Virus record (IMG/VR): IMGVR_UViG_3300043434_000700
Location: 1-64,000 of that record
Reading direction: 5' to 3' (one strand)
DNA from: a virus
DNA length: 64,000 nucleotides
Position 1 is the first letter of the stretch; each line of letters begins with the position of its first letter. The notes beneath the pieces are model-generated. The model saw only the letters and a program-made list of their open reading frames with translations. It was not told where the DNA came from and searched no databases. Both the position numbers and the translations under genes were made by a program. Below are positions 50,301 through 58,274 of the stretch, piece after piece.

Positions 50301-52097
50301 ACGAGTGGCTTCAGCTGTAATAGCGGCTGCATTTGTTGCGTCACCGGCAATACGTGCAGATTCTTCAGTTGCAACGGCTGTTGCAAATGCATCGTCGGCA
50401 GCTTCGCGAGCGGCTGTTTCGGCAGCAAGTGCGGCTGCGGCAGTACTTGCTAAATTGTTGATGGCAGTTTGTAAATTGCTGTCGGCAGCATCGTAAGCGG
50501 CAATGATTTCTGTTAAGGAATCAAGTGCGGCTGGATCAATGTTGCTTAATACGTTGTCGATACGAATACCTAATGCAACGTCACCTGCAATACGTGCTGT
50601 TTCTTCAGCAGTAACGGCTGCGGCGCGAGCGGCTTCTTCGGCAGCAATAGCGGCTGTCAATGTAGCTTCTGCGGCGCGAGCTGTTGAAGCTTCGGCTGCT
50701 AAGTCAGCTGTCAATGTAGCTTCTGCGGCACGAGCTGTTGTAGCTTCAGCTGTAATAGCGGCTGCATTTGTTGCATCACCGGCTGTACGAGCTGTTGTTT
50801 CGGCAGCAATAGCATTTGCATTTACAGTATCACCAGCAATACGTGCTGTTGTTTCGGCGGACAAGTCAGCGGCAATCGCAGATTCGGCAGCTTCAGCACG
50901 AGCAACTTCGGCAGCTAAATCGGTTGTCAATACGCCTTCTGCGGCTGTTGCACGAGTTACTTCAGCAGCCAAGTCAGCAGTCAATACGCCTTCGGCAGCA
51001 GTTGCACGAGTTACTTCAGCGGCTAAGTTAGTTGTTAAAGTAGATTCGGCAGCAGTAGCACGAACAACTTCGGCGGCCAAGTCGGCAGTCAATACGCCTT
51101 CGGCAGCAGTGGCACGAGTGGCTTCAGCTGTAATAGCTGTAGTCAATACAGTTTCAGCATTACCTGCACGAATTACTTCTGCATCAACTGCGGCTTGAAC
51201 GGCAGCAACTGCGGCAGCGTTGGCAGTAACAGCACGACCAGCTGTGAAGTATAGGTTTTCACCTTCGGCAATGTGAGATGTTGTTAGAACAACTACACCA
51301 GTTTGACCGTTAACGCTTTCAACTGCGGCAACAGAACTGATAATACCAGTTGCTGAATCGTAGCTGATGTTGTTACCACCGCTAATAGCGGCACGGGCAC
51401 GACTTGTTAAAAAGTACTGGTTAGTGCTACCTTCGACAATCTTATCAGTTGTTGGAGTAACAAATGTAAACTCACCAGTTTGTGTACCATAGCTTAAAAT
51501 TTGGTTGTCATCGCTGTTTAAACTGATGGCAGCACGAGCTAAAGCATCTGTAAAGTACTTGTTTGTTTGACCTTCTAAGATACCATCACTTGTTGGGTGG
51601 TTGTATGTGAATTGACCGTTTAAGTAGCTTAATACTGTGGTATTGTTGCTTGACAAACCGATATCGCGCCATACGTTTGCAGTATGGTAATATTCATTTA
51701 ACGAACCTTCTGGTACATCATCAGTGCTTGAAATTGTAATAGCGTTGATTTCTTGATCAACGTATTGCTTTGTTGCGGCGTGTAAGTTGCTTGATGGATC
51801 AGCAGACAATGTCAAGAAACCTGTCATTGTATCGCCGTCTTTGGCAACTTTACCTGCTAGTGCAGTTGTTAGTGTGGCAGCAAAGTTGGCATCATCGCCA
51901 ATGGCTGCTGACAACTCAGCCAACGTATCTAATACGGCTGGTGCAGAGTTGATTAAGTCGCTAACTGCTGAGCTTACGAAGCCAGTAGACGCGATTTGTG
52001 TTGTTGCAGTACCTTTGGCGGCTGTAACCGCTGTAGGTGTACCACGAAGATCAACCGAGTTAATAATCGAACTCGATCTTGCTTTGATAATAGGCAT
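47382..52097 (-). CDS. Long tail fibre with about 1,000 residues of coiled 15-residue repeats, 1571 aa
   Basis: The N-terminus (MPIIKARSSSIINSVDLRG...DTMTGFLTLSADP...ATKQYVDQEI) is a typical phage fibre head. About 310-1370 is a repetitive stretch of AEVTRATAAE-x-x-LTADL units, predicted as a long trimeric coiled coil. It is interrupted three times by a 40-residue RIDNVLSNIDPAALDSLTEII block. The C-terminus (GDGTTVSFSTEAEISSIQNTQ...VFINGLVQAPTYSY) is a beta module shared with the next gene. It probably is the distal long tail fibre subunit. Confidence 0.88.
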   Translation of the reverse strand: MPIIKARSSSIINSVDLRGTPTAVTAAKGTATTQIASTGFVSSAVSDLINSAPAVLDTLAELSAAIGDDANFAATLTTALAGKVAKDGDTMTGFLTLSADPSSNLHAATKQYVDQEINAITISSTDDVPEGSLNEYYHTANVWRDIGLSSNNTTVLSYLNGQFTYNHPTSDGILEGQTNKYFTDALARAAISLNSDDNQILSYGTQTGEFTFVTPTTDKIVEGSTNQYFLTSRARAAISGGNNISYDSATGIISSVAAVESVNGQTGVVVLTTSHIAEGENLYFTAGRAVTANAAAVAAVQAAVDAEVIRAGNAETVLTTAITAEATRATAAEGVLTADLAAEVVRATAAESTLTTNLAAEVTRATAAEGVLTADLAAEVTRATAAEGVLTTDLAAEVARAEAAESAIAADLSAETTARIAGDTVNANAIAAETTARTAGDATNAAAITAEATTARAAEATLTADLAAEASTARAAEATLTAAIAAEEAARAAAVTAEETARIAGDVALGIRIDNVLSNIDPAALDSLTEIIAAYDAADSNLQTAINNLASTAAAALAAETAAREAADDAFATAVATEESARIAGDATNAAAITAEATRATAAEATLTTAVSAEVTRATAAEGVLATDIAAEETARIAADGVIAASVTTEAGLREAGDIANAAAISAEETRAIAAEAVLTTSVSNEVARATAAEQANATAISNEVTRATAAESVLTADLAAEVVRATAAETANATAITAETARATAAETTNATAIAAEIADRIAGDAAEASARTAAVGAEAVARAAADTTLTNDLAAEVARAEAAEAVLQANIDANADAYIAADVLINARIDDILSNTDAAALDSLTEIVAAFQGADNDINGAITTLANTAAANLAAEVTRATAAEAALDADITAEVTRATAAEAALAADIAEEHAHHTAAEATLQANIDAEETARIAGDATNANAITAEVTRATAAEAALDAAITAEETARIAGDSANATAITAEATTARAAEATLTADLAAEVTRATAAETANATAITAEVTRATAAEATLTADLAAEVTRATAAETANAAAITAEAATRSAADVAAATALAAEVTRATAAEQANAAAIIAEETARIAALSAETSARESADTALNTRIDNVLSNIDPAALDSLTEIIDAYNAADSSLTQAISDLASASATALANEAATRLAADNAAATALAAEVARATAAEAANATNISNEISARESADTTITASVTAEVARATAAEGVIAASVTAEATTRAAGDAANAAAIAAETARATAAEEANAAADVIEAAARVAGDIAVQANVDTEVTRATAAEVALGGRIDNLNTDNIAELSGAINLFFTEGRAKASISGGANIQYNSSTGVISTLAAVQSVNGLDGVVTLTTDNISDSTATNKYFTNAQARGAVSLASDNIDILSYNAGTGVFTFVTPTTDAIAEGSVNEYYTATKVDARIANASVFDLADVDSAAMSDGYTLVWSSTLQKFVPQNVTTTVVTKNYTGDGTTVSFSTEAEISSIQNTQVFINGLVQAPTYSYTLDTVDGVTSIVFDTAPEANDFIMVRLTPTVTLTAGGILNQNSDIDGGTY
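48200..51200 (-). repeat. Degenerate 45-bp tandem repeats within the fibre gene
   Basis: Repeated GCAGTAGCACGAGTTACTTC-like units (plus strand), coding the 15-residue repeat. The DSLTEI block recurs at about 48675-48735, 49545-49620, 50494-50560 and again at 53105-53160 in the neighbouring gene. Copy number is likely to vary by recombination. Confidence 0.85.
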
Positions 52098-52183
52098 TTA
52101 TTTTTCCTCAATGAAAACTTCTAGTGAAGTTTTTGTTTGTTGACTTTTTAAGTATGGTGTCAAACCAACGTGAGAAGATGATT

Positions 52184-53416
52184 TTAAATTACTAGCAACC
52201 AGTAGTTTTTCGTTATGTCAACGCTACCGTTACCAGCTGTTACTTTGATTTCATATCGACTAGGGCTACTGTTTTGAGGAGCAGTTCCTACGATATTATT
52301 TCCGCTTACTGTTAACCAGCTAATTGCAGACTCACCTGCATTTGCAGGTTGAATTGTTATACTTGTAGCGTTATTTACACCTAAAGTAAAATTTATGGTG
52401 TCTCCACCAGAAAAACTTCCAATATATGAATTGGAATTGGTCCAATAAGGCTTAGACTGGCCGAAGTTGATTAAGTTTGTAAAGACAAACTCGTTACCAC
52501 TAGTATCTACCAGTGTTAGGTCTTGCGGATACGACCACAATGGTCCTACCACGCGAGCCGTTTCTATCATCAATTGCATTGTGTTTGCAGTTGGATAGTC
52601 GATTCTTGTTATTGCTTGGCCACCAACACGAGCACCTGTACCAAATGTGATATCAGTAGCTTCAATTGTAATTGTAGTGTAATGAGCAATGCTACTGTAA
52701 CTTACTGCCGTTATTGTTGGACGAGGACGATCGTTTGTTACAGTGCTTCTTAAAATTCTTACTTCGATTAAGTCACCAGATTCTGGAACTTCATCAAATG
52801 CCAATGTATCACCATTGATAACTGTATAGCTATAGTTTGGTTGTTGAACAATACCGTTAATTGATACAACCAAGTTAGCTGGGTTTGCTACACTCTCTAA
52901 CAATGTAAATGTTGAAGTAGCACCGTCGCCAAAATAGTTTTTTGTTACTAGGCTAAGCTGGTGAGTTTTATTTTTAAACTGACCAGATACTACATCAAAT
53001 GATAGAACTTGTCCCGCTGTAGGTGAGCTGATTGTTGTATCTGTTAGACTGTCTAAAGATAGATTACCGATTATGTCAGCAAAATTTGCATTAGCATTTT
53101 GTTGATTTAGTACAATCTCTGTTAGAGAATCAATTGCGGCTGGATCAACGTTGCTTTTGATGTAATCAATTTGTTGTTGCAAGTCTTGGTCTTGTGCATC
53201 AACATAACTTAATGCTGCCAACGTTTCCCAATCGTTACCAGAATAGTATTCGGGCTTGTCAGATGTTTGGTCAAAGCGTACATGACCAGCCAGTGGTGAA
53301 ACTGGACGGTCAGTGTCTTCGCCTGCTGGCAATGCCAATGCACCAGTGGCATCAATGGTCAGCACATTAGATGCTGGCTTAATTGATTCGTTTGTGTGAT
53401 TGGTCTTAATTGCCAT
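52184..53416 (-). CDS. Tail fibre/connector protein, 410 aa
   Basis: N-terminus with YVDAQDQDLQQQIDYIKSNVDPAAIDSLTEIV, an echo of the repeat block of the 1571 aa fibre. The middle has GDGATSTFTLLESVANPANLVVSINGIVQ, the same beta module as that fibre. The C-terminus is Ig-like (TITAVSYSSIAHYTTITIEATDI). It may join fibre segments or lie at the base of the fibre. Confidence 0.82.
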   Translation of the reverse strand: MAIKTNHTNESIKPASNVLTIDATGALALPAGEDTDRPVSPLAGHVRFDQTSDKPEYYSGNDWETLAALSYVDAQDQDLQQQIDYIKSNVDPAAIDSLTEIVLNQQNANANFADIIGNLSLDSLTDTTISSPTAGQVLSFDVVSGQFKNKTHQLSLVTKNYFGDGATSTFTLLESVANPANLVVSINGIVQQPNYSYTVINGDTLAFDEVPESGDLIEVRILRSTVTNDRPRPTITAVSYSSIAHYTTITIEATDITFGTGARVGGQAITRIDYPTANTMQLMIETARVVGPLWSYPQDLTLVDTSGNEFVFTNLINFGQSKPYWTNSNSYIGSFSGGDTINFTLGVNNATSITIQPANAGESAISWLTVSGNNIVGTAPQNSSPSRYEIKVTAGNGSVDITKNYWLLVI

Positions 53417-53421
53417 TTAGA

Positions 53422-53874
53422 TTACGCCTTGCTTTCGATCTTTTCTTTTGTGCGGCCATATGCGGCAACGCCTAGAACAGCACCCATTGCAACGTGGTAC
53501 AAACCTGCACCTTGCAATGTCAATGGTTGCCATTGTAATTCTACTCGACCGTTGTTGCCTAGTGCTTGTACTACACTCCACAGGATAGGGGCAATAACAA
53601 AGTCGAACATACACGTTACCATATAAGTCCAGCCCATCATTGGGCGCCACTTTTTGTTTACCCAGTCAGTGTTGGTATTTTCAATTGAGCTTTCTGCTCC
53701 TCCAGCAGTAGTTACAGCGGCTGCATCAGCTGTGGCTTTTACGCTGGCTGCATAGTCAACCGAAGTTGTGTTTGCAAAGCCACCGTTTTGAATTTTGTTG
53801 TTGATGTTTACTTGAGCGCCACTTGTAAGTGGTGTAAATGCATCGGAATCATCGTAGTCGTCTAGTTTTGGCAT
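53422..53874 (-). CDS. Holin, GTA-holin-like with membrane segments, 150 aa
   Basis: The last 75 residues contain two or three hydrophobic segments (WRPMMGWTYMVTCMFDFVIAPILWSVV and LYHVAMGAVLGVAAYG) with a charged tail (RTKEKIESKA), as in three-transmembrane gene-transfer-agent-type holins. The N-terminal half is disordered. Position just before gp23 and far from any lysozyme is atypical. Late promoter at 53898 with AGGAGA. Confidence 0.72.
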   Translation of the reverse strand: MPKLDDYDDSDAFTPLTSGAQVNINNKIQNGGFANTTSVDYAASVKATADAAAVTTAGGAESSIENTNTDWVNKKWRPMMGWTYMVTCMFDFVIAPILWSVVQALGNNGRVELQWQPLTLQGAGLYHVAMGAVLGVAAYGRTKEKIESKA

Positions 53875-53897
53875 AGTTATTATGTCTCCTAATGTAT

Positions 53898-53904
53898 TAT
53901 TTAC
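53898..53904 (-). promoter_or_regulatory. Late promoter GTAAATA
   Basis: GTAAATA then ATACA and a leader with AGGAGA to the ATG at 53874. Confidence 0.6.
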
Positions 53905-53911
53905 CTTAGGA

Positions 53912-54142
53912 TCACTTTTTTGGCTGTAAGAACTCTTGAACCTTGGTTGCTACAGCAGACATGAAATCTGTGCCTGGTGCGGCTTTACCCCATTTGCCAG
54001 CTGGACATTCCTCTGCGGCTATTGTTACTTTTAAATTTACCAAACATCCGCACATTGAACATTGTTTAGTTGAGCGCCTATAGAACTCACACTTTTGGCA
54101 ATGGCCAGCACGTTCAAGTCTTACTTCTATATTTGTAAACAT
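53912..54142 (-). CDS. Small Cys-rich zinc-binding protein, 76 aa
   Basis: CQKCEFYRRSTKQCSMCGC and a later CPAGKWGK form a compact zinc site common in phage proteins of unknown function. A late-promoter-like ATAAGTA lies 4 nt before the ATG. Confidence 0.75.
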   Translation of the reverse strand: MFTNIEVRLERAGHCQKCEFYRRSTKQCSMCGCLVNLKVTIAAEECPAGKWGKAAPGTDFMSAVATKVQEFLQPKK

Positions 54143-54146
54143 ACGC

Positions 54147-54153
54147 TACTTAT
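54147..54153 (-). promoter_or_regulatory. Late promoter-like ATAAGTA, 4 nt from ATG
   Basis: GCATAAGTA then GCGT then ATG (54142), just downstream of the gp23 terminator. Confidence 0.5.
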
Positions 54154-54160
54154 GCCGTAG

Positions 54161-54184
54161 AAAAGGGCTCCGAAGAGCCCTTTT
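54161..54184 (-). terminator. Terminator after gp23 with UUCG loop
   Basis: AAAAGGGCTC-TTCG-GAGCCCTTTT on the minus strand, a compact strong stem. It is symmetric and could work on both strands. Confidence 0.85.
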
Positions 54185-54208
54185 ATTGTTTCTACTAACC
54201 GTTTAAGA

Positions 54209-55405
54209 TTAGATGAAGCTTAGGTTGTCGCTAGCGATAGCGATTGTGTTAACGTAGTCGGCAGCGTTACCTAAAGAAGATGCGCTGTTTGACAACTCAA
54301 CATAACCATAACGTGTCATGAAAGACACTGTTGGTTCGAATGTTGCTGGATCTAGAACAACACCAGAGCTCATCAATGGAATGTATGGGCAATAGAATGC
54401 TGGAGCGTCCATTTCGTTAGCGCCTTTGTAACCGATAAGGATCGGAGCATCGTCGCCAGCGTAGTGGTTAACATATACGCGAACAGAGCTGTTCAATGTA
54501 CCAACGAACTTAGTGTTTGTTGGAGCTTCGAATGTACCTTCTGTTGTACGAGCAAATGCGCTTGTAGTAGCAGATTGTAAGATTGTCAATGCTGTTGGAG
54601 AAACTACGATGTAGTTACCAGCACCACGACGTGTACGGCTAGCGATGTCGTTAGCGGCACGGTTTACCAATACTGCTAAGGCAGCGTGTTGGTCACCAAC
54701 GAAGTTGGCTTGACCGCTAACAGCGGCTTGGTCGTATGTACCATAAGCAGTACCGGCCAAGTTGATCAACGAACCGATAACTTCTTGGTCAATTTCAGCT
54801 GTGATTTCTTGTGCCAATGCAGCCATGATTTCCGCTTCAACGTCAACACCGTGGATGGCTTGTGCGTCTTGAGCGGCTTCAAATGTCCAACGAGCAGACA
54901 ACTTACGGCTCTTAGCTTCAACAGTCTCTTTCAAGATCTGGATGTTCATCTTCTTGCCGCCTTGACCTTCTAGGCTAGCAGTAGAAGCACCTTTACCACC
55001 AGCACCAGAGTACTGAGTAGCAATGCTGAATGGGCTTAGAGCTTCATCACCAGCAGTTACGGCTTTACCGATGTTACCAGACGCGTTGTCGGCAGCGTCA
55101 GCGCCTTCGGCGTAACGTACACGCAATGTGTGGATCTGGCTAACTGGACCTTGCATTGGCTGAACACCAACTAATTCGTTAGCGATAGTTGTTGGCATAA
55201 CGCGACGAATAACAGGTAAAATAACCTTGTTTAAAACTGCAATGTTACCAGAAGCTGTGCCGCCAGCTGTTGCTGTTTCTGTCAAATACTTCTTTGTATT
55301 TTCCAAGCAGACTTCCATTGTAGTCTTGCGTTGACCTTGTAGGCCTTCTGTTAAGGCTTGCTTAGTAGCAGACCAGTTTTTGCTTTCAAATAGAGCTTGT
55401 GACAT
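54209..55405 (-). CDS. 23: Major capsid protein gp23
   Basis: 398 aa versus 521 in T4 gp23, so the T4 insertion domain is probably absent. HK97-type signatures include VLNKVILPVIRRVMPTTIANELVGVQPMQGP, SRKLSARWTFEAAQDAQAIHG, RTRRGAGNYIVVSPTALTIL and FYCPYIPLM. The N-terminus contains LTE at 18-20 and 41-43, candidate gp21 cleavage sites. A terminator follows. Confidence 0.94.
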   Translation of the reverse strand: MSQALFESKNWSATKQALTEGLQGQRKTTMEVCLENTKKYLTETATAGGTASGNIAVLNKVILPVIRRVMPTTIANELVGVQPMQGPVSQIHTLRVRYAEGADAADNASGNIGKAVTAGDEALSPFSIATQYSGAGGKGASTASLEGQGGKKMNIQILKETVEAKSRKLSARWTFEAAQDAQAIHGVDVEAEIMAALAQEITAEIDQEVIGSLINLAGTAYGTYDQAAVSGQANFVGDQHAALAVLVNRAANDIASRTRRGAGNYIVVSPTALTILQSATTSAFARTTEGTFEAPTNTKFVGTLNSSVRVYVNHYAGDDAPILIGYKGANEMDAPAFYCPYIPLMSSGVVLDPATFEPTVSFMTRYGYVELSNSASSLGNAADYVNTIAIASDNLSFI

Positions 55406-55419
55406 ATAATGTCTCCTAA

Positions 55420-56532
55420 TTAAATCTTAATACCAGCGAGTTTACGAAGTTGTTGAATTGTTTCATCAGCTTCGGCTGGGGCGGCTTCGACAACTTGTGC
55501 TGTCTTATCGCCTGTAACCACAGTCTTCTGTGATTGCTGTCCTTCAACAAGTTGTTTCTTCTCACGACGAACTTCCTCGTTTAAAACAGATGGCAGGTAC
55601 TTCTGGAATTGGTCTTTTAGTTTAGCAGTATCTGTGCTTTCTAGTAACTCTTCCATGATTGCTCGTTTGTCTTTCGACAATGGTGAGCATAGGTCCTGCA
55701 TGACGCGAACTCGCTGTGCTTGATCTTCCGCAATGCGCTGACGACGAAGCGACTCGCTAATTTGTTGTTCTTTTTGTGTTAGTGTTGATTGAGCTTCTGA
55801 TAGTTGTGTGTTCATATCTGCTAGCTTACGATTCAATTCGCTAACGGCTGTACCGTCTGCAAACTTACTTGCCATAAACTCCGCGGCGAAGGCTTCCATA
55901 ATCTTACGACCAAAGTTATTTTCTTTGGCTGTACGGATGTCTTCTTTTAATTGTGTTACTTCTTTCTTGAAAGATTCAGCAACCATTGTATTGATTTTCT
56001 CGCTTGCTTTCTTAATGAAATTAGAACGAGCTTCTGCAATAGCTTTACGACCTTCTGCAACTAACTTAACGCGAGCGTCAACTAGTTGTTTGTGATCTTC
56101 GTGCAATTCGCTTAGTTCAGAAGTTAGTTTACGTAAAGCAAACTCTTCTAATTGACCAACTGCATCTTTTTGTGATTGGCGGTCAGACTTTAGTTCTGCT
56201 ACTTCTTTTGCCAATGTTTCCATTACAAATTTCTGTAGTAACTGTGCATCTTCGCTGATCTTGGCAGCATACTTTACACGTTGAGCAACTGCTTCTTCAC
56301 GTAAAGTTTTTAAATCGGCAGCACCTGCAGAGATAGTATCTTGCATTAGCTTGTCCATTGCTTCAATTAGCTGGCTTTTATCGTGTTCATAACGACCAGC
56401 AAATTCTTCGCGTAACTCAGCTGTAACTGATTCACGGCTTTCGGATAAGTGTTTTTCCCAAGCGGCGTTGATGTTCTCACGCACCTCTTCGGATAAAACT
56501 ACTGAACCTAACATTTCTGTAAATTGTGTCAT
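55420..56532 (-). CDS. 22: Prohead scaffold protein gp22
   Basis: 370 aa, heavily coiled coil and charged (EKHLSESRESVTAELREEFAG; LADMNTQLSEAQSTLTQKEQQI), consistent with T4 gp22 (269 aa), which fills the prohead core and is degraded. C-terminus TIQQLRKLAGIKI matches the motif repeated in the acidic protein at 27130-28287. LSE near residue 14 is a possible processing site. Confidence 0.85.
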   Translation of the reverse strand: MTQFTEMLGSVVLSEEVRENINAAWEKHLSESRESVTAELREEFAGRYEHDKSQLIEAMDKLMQDTISAGAADLKTLREEAVAQRVKYAAKISEDAQLLQKFVMETLAKEVAELKSDRQSQKDAVGQLEEFALRKLTSELSELHEDHKQLVDARVKLVAEGRKAIAEARSNFIKKASEKINTMVAESFKKEVTQLKEDIRTAKENNFGRKIMEAFAAEFMASKFADGTAVSELNRKLADMNTQLSEAQSTLTQKEQQISESLRRQRIAEDQAQRVRVMQDLCSPLSKDKRAIMEELLESTDTAKLKDQFQKYLPSVLNEEVRREKKQLVEGQQSQKTVVTGDKTAQVVEAAPAEADETIQQLRKLAGIKI

Positions 56533-56547
56533 GTTTTTTCCTCAGAC

Positions 56548-57177
56548 TTATTTCAGATTCTGAATGAATCTACGCACTTCGTTTTCTAAGTGCTTTTGTG
56601 CGGACCTATCGTAGGTCGCCGCGTAGGCCACGTCCATCAGAGCGGCACGTCTACGACTGCCCATTACTCGTTCATAAATTGCTGTTGGATAAGCATCAGG
56701 TGCGCTGGGTTGAGCAACAACGTCAACTGTAACGATTTCAAAGTCAGAAACTTTGCCGCTTTCAGTTACATTGCCGGATCCACGGCTACTAACGCCTAGC
56801 TTAACACCACTTTCAAGCAATGTCTTAATAATGTTACCCATAGGTGTTGGGATTAGCTTTAATTTGCCAAAACCGTTTTCGCCTTCCATCCACATGTCAG
56901 TAATCATATGACTTACGCGGTCAATGTTTACTTGTAAATCATCTGGGTGGTCTGCTTCACCTAATACAGAATAACCTTGTTCTAGTCGAGACTTAATGCT
57001 CTCTACTGCACGGCTAATTTCATTAATAGGGTAAACACGACCGTTATGGTTTTGTTTAGCACCTTGAATAAAAATACCCTTCATGTAGAGATCTTTACCG
57101 CCACTGGCTGACTCTTTTGATTCAATAACCAAATTGGCTTGATCAAATGTTAAGTGTTCACGTAGTGGCTGGTTCAT
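56548..57177 (-). CDS. 21: Prohead protease gp21
   Basis: 209 aa; T4 gp21 is 212. The serine protease core shows H77 in GEADHPDDLQ and a GVSSRG motif with S130/S131. It matures capsid and core proteins by cutting after (L/I)-x-E. It is between the core gene and gp22. Confidence 0.93.
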   Translation of the reverse strand: MNQPLREHLTFDQANLVIESKESASGGKDLYMKGIFIQGAKQNHNGRVYPINEISRAVESIKSRLEQGYSVLGEADHPDDLQVNIDRVSHMITDMWMEGENGFGKLKLIPTPMGNIIKTLLESGVKLGVSSRGSGNVTESGKVSDFEIVTVDVVAQPSAPDAYPTAIYERVMGSRRRAALMDVAYAATYDRSAQKHLENEVRRFIQNLK

Positions 57178-57182
57178 GATGA

Positions 57183-57896
57183 TTAGGCCTTAGTTGAAAC
57201 TTTGCTGAGGGCTGGCTTAGTTGTACCACCCATGTCTTGTGCTTTTGGAGCGGCTGCTGGTGTTGTACCGCTTGGAGTACCACTTGCATTGCTTGCACCA
57301 ATTTTAACTGCTGGACGAGCACCCATTGGGTTCTTGCCTGCAACTGGGCTATGTTTCTGATCAGCTTTGTCGCTGTTGTCTGGCTTAGCAACGGCTGTTA
57401 ATTCTGCTGATTCTTCAATGCTTTCTGGCATTTCTTCTTCAGCTTCTACGTCGCCCATTTCTTCTTCTGCGCCCATTTCATCACCGGCACCAGAAACCAT
57501 TTCTTCAAATTCTGCTTTTAATTTTGCTAATGCAGACTCAACGTCCATCATAGCATCTGCAACATCACCAGCGTCAGCATCAACTGCTTCTGCACCAGCT
57601 TCATCGCCTATGCCCATTTCGGCACCTAGGTCGTCTGTTGCGGCTTCTTCATCGCCTGCGCCCATTTCTGGAGCAAGTTCGTCGTCGCCTTCTTCTGTCA
57701 AATCGGCTTCAACTTCGTCAATTGAACCGCTTAAATCTGTTGTGTCTTCGTCTTCGAAGGCAATGTCATCAGCCATAATGTCTTCATAGACTTTACGACC
57801 AATACCTACATAGTAGTCATGTAACAATGCGCTAGCTTGATCTTCTTCTTTGTTAAGAAGGTGAGCTAATGCCTGTTCTAAGATTGATTTACTCAT
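57183..57896 (-). CDS. Acidic prohead core protein (gp68-like), 237 aa
   Basis: Extremely acidic (DIAFEDEDTTDLSGSIDEVE, MGAEEEMGDVEAEEEMPE) with a disordered Ser/Lys/Pro tail. The N-terminus MSKSILEQALAHLL contains ILE, a possible prohead-protease site. Synteny between gp20 and gp21 fits a T4 gp67/gp68 core protein, though sequence identity cannot be claimed. Shine-Dalgarno AAGGAG. The 146-base gap upstream holds no gene that I can support. Confidence 0.7.
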   Translation of the reverse strand: MSKSILEQALAHLLNKEEDQASALLHDYYVGIGRKVYEDIMADDIAFEDEDTTDLSGSIDEVEADLTEEGDDELAPEMGAGDEEAATDDLGAEMGIGDEAGAEAVDADAGDVADAMMDVESALAKLKAEFEEMVSGAGDEMGAEEEMGDVEAEEEMPESIEESAELTAVAKPDNSDKADQKHSPVAGKNPMGARPAVKIGASNASGTPSGTTPAAAPKAQDMGGTTKPALSKVSTKA

Positions 57897-58042
57897 TTAT
57901 TTCTCCTTGCGCTAAGGGGAAGGCATATTATTTGAATATACCGTACCAATAACTACTTACTAATGACGCAAAGGATTATGGCGGAAATGGCGGAAAAACT
58001 GTCTGTTTTTACGCAATAAGTGTCAAAAAATATAATTTAGTG

Positions 58043-58249
58043 TTAGACTGGTGCTGGTCTAGCGTACATTTTTTTGACTAGGTCTAGTCGTTGAGCTTCT
58101 TCGTATTTTCGTAGATCACGTAGCTTTCTCAAGCGATTTACGTGCTCAAGCGTTAAACGCTTGCGGCGCATATCACCATAAAAGGCCACGTCCGGATCGA
58201 CTTCTGATTCGATCTCATCTTCGATTTCTAATAGGTCGTTAAATCTCAT
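58043..58249 (-). CDS. Small basic protein between portal and core genes, 68 aa
   Basis: The ATG at 58249 is taken as start; a longer frame would overlap the portal gene. MRFNDLLEIEDEIESEV followed by a basic helix (RRKRLTLEHVNRLRKLRDLRKYEEAQ). It occupies the position of T4 gene 67. A late-promoter-like CTAAGTA lies 5 nt before the ATG. Confidence 0.68.
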   Translation of the reverse strand: MRFNDLLEIEDEIESEVDPDVAFYGDMRRKRLTLEHVNRLRKLRDLRKYEEAQRLDLVKKMYARPAPV

Positions 58250-58254
58250 ACTCT

Positions 58255-58261
58255 TACTTAG
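58255..58261 (-). promoter_or_regulatory. Late promoter-like CTAAGTA, 5 nt from ATG
   Basis: CTAAGTA then AGAGT then ATG (58249), between the portal stop and the small gene. Confidence 0.45.
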
Positions 58262-58274
58262 TAAAAAGTGAAAT

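Noticed and set aside
48682-51198. Three long plus-strand open frames (319, 278 and 231 codons)
   Set aside because: They mirror the alanine repeats of the 1571 aa fibre gene. Their products are Ser/Ala/Val repeats with no initiation signals.
48200-51200. CRISPR-like array suggested by regular repeats
   Set aside because: The repeats are inside one open reading frame, degenerate and without unique spacers.
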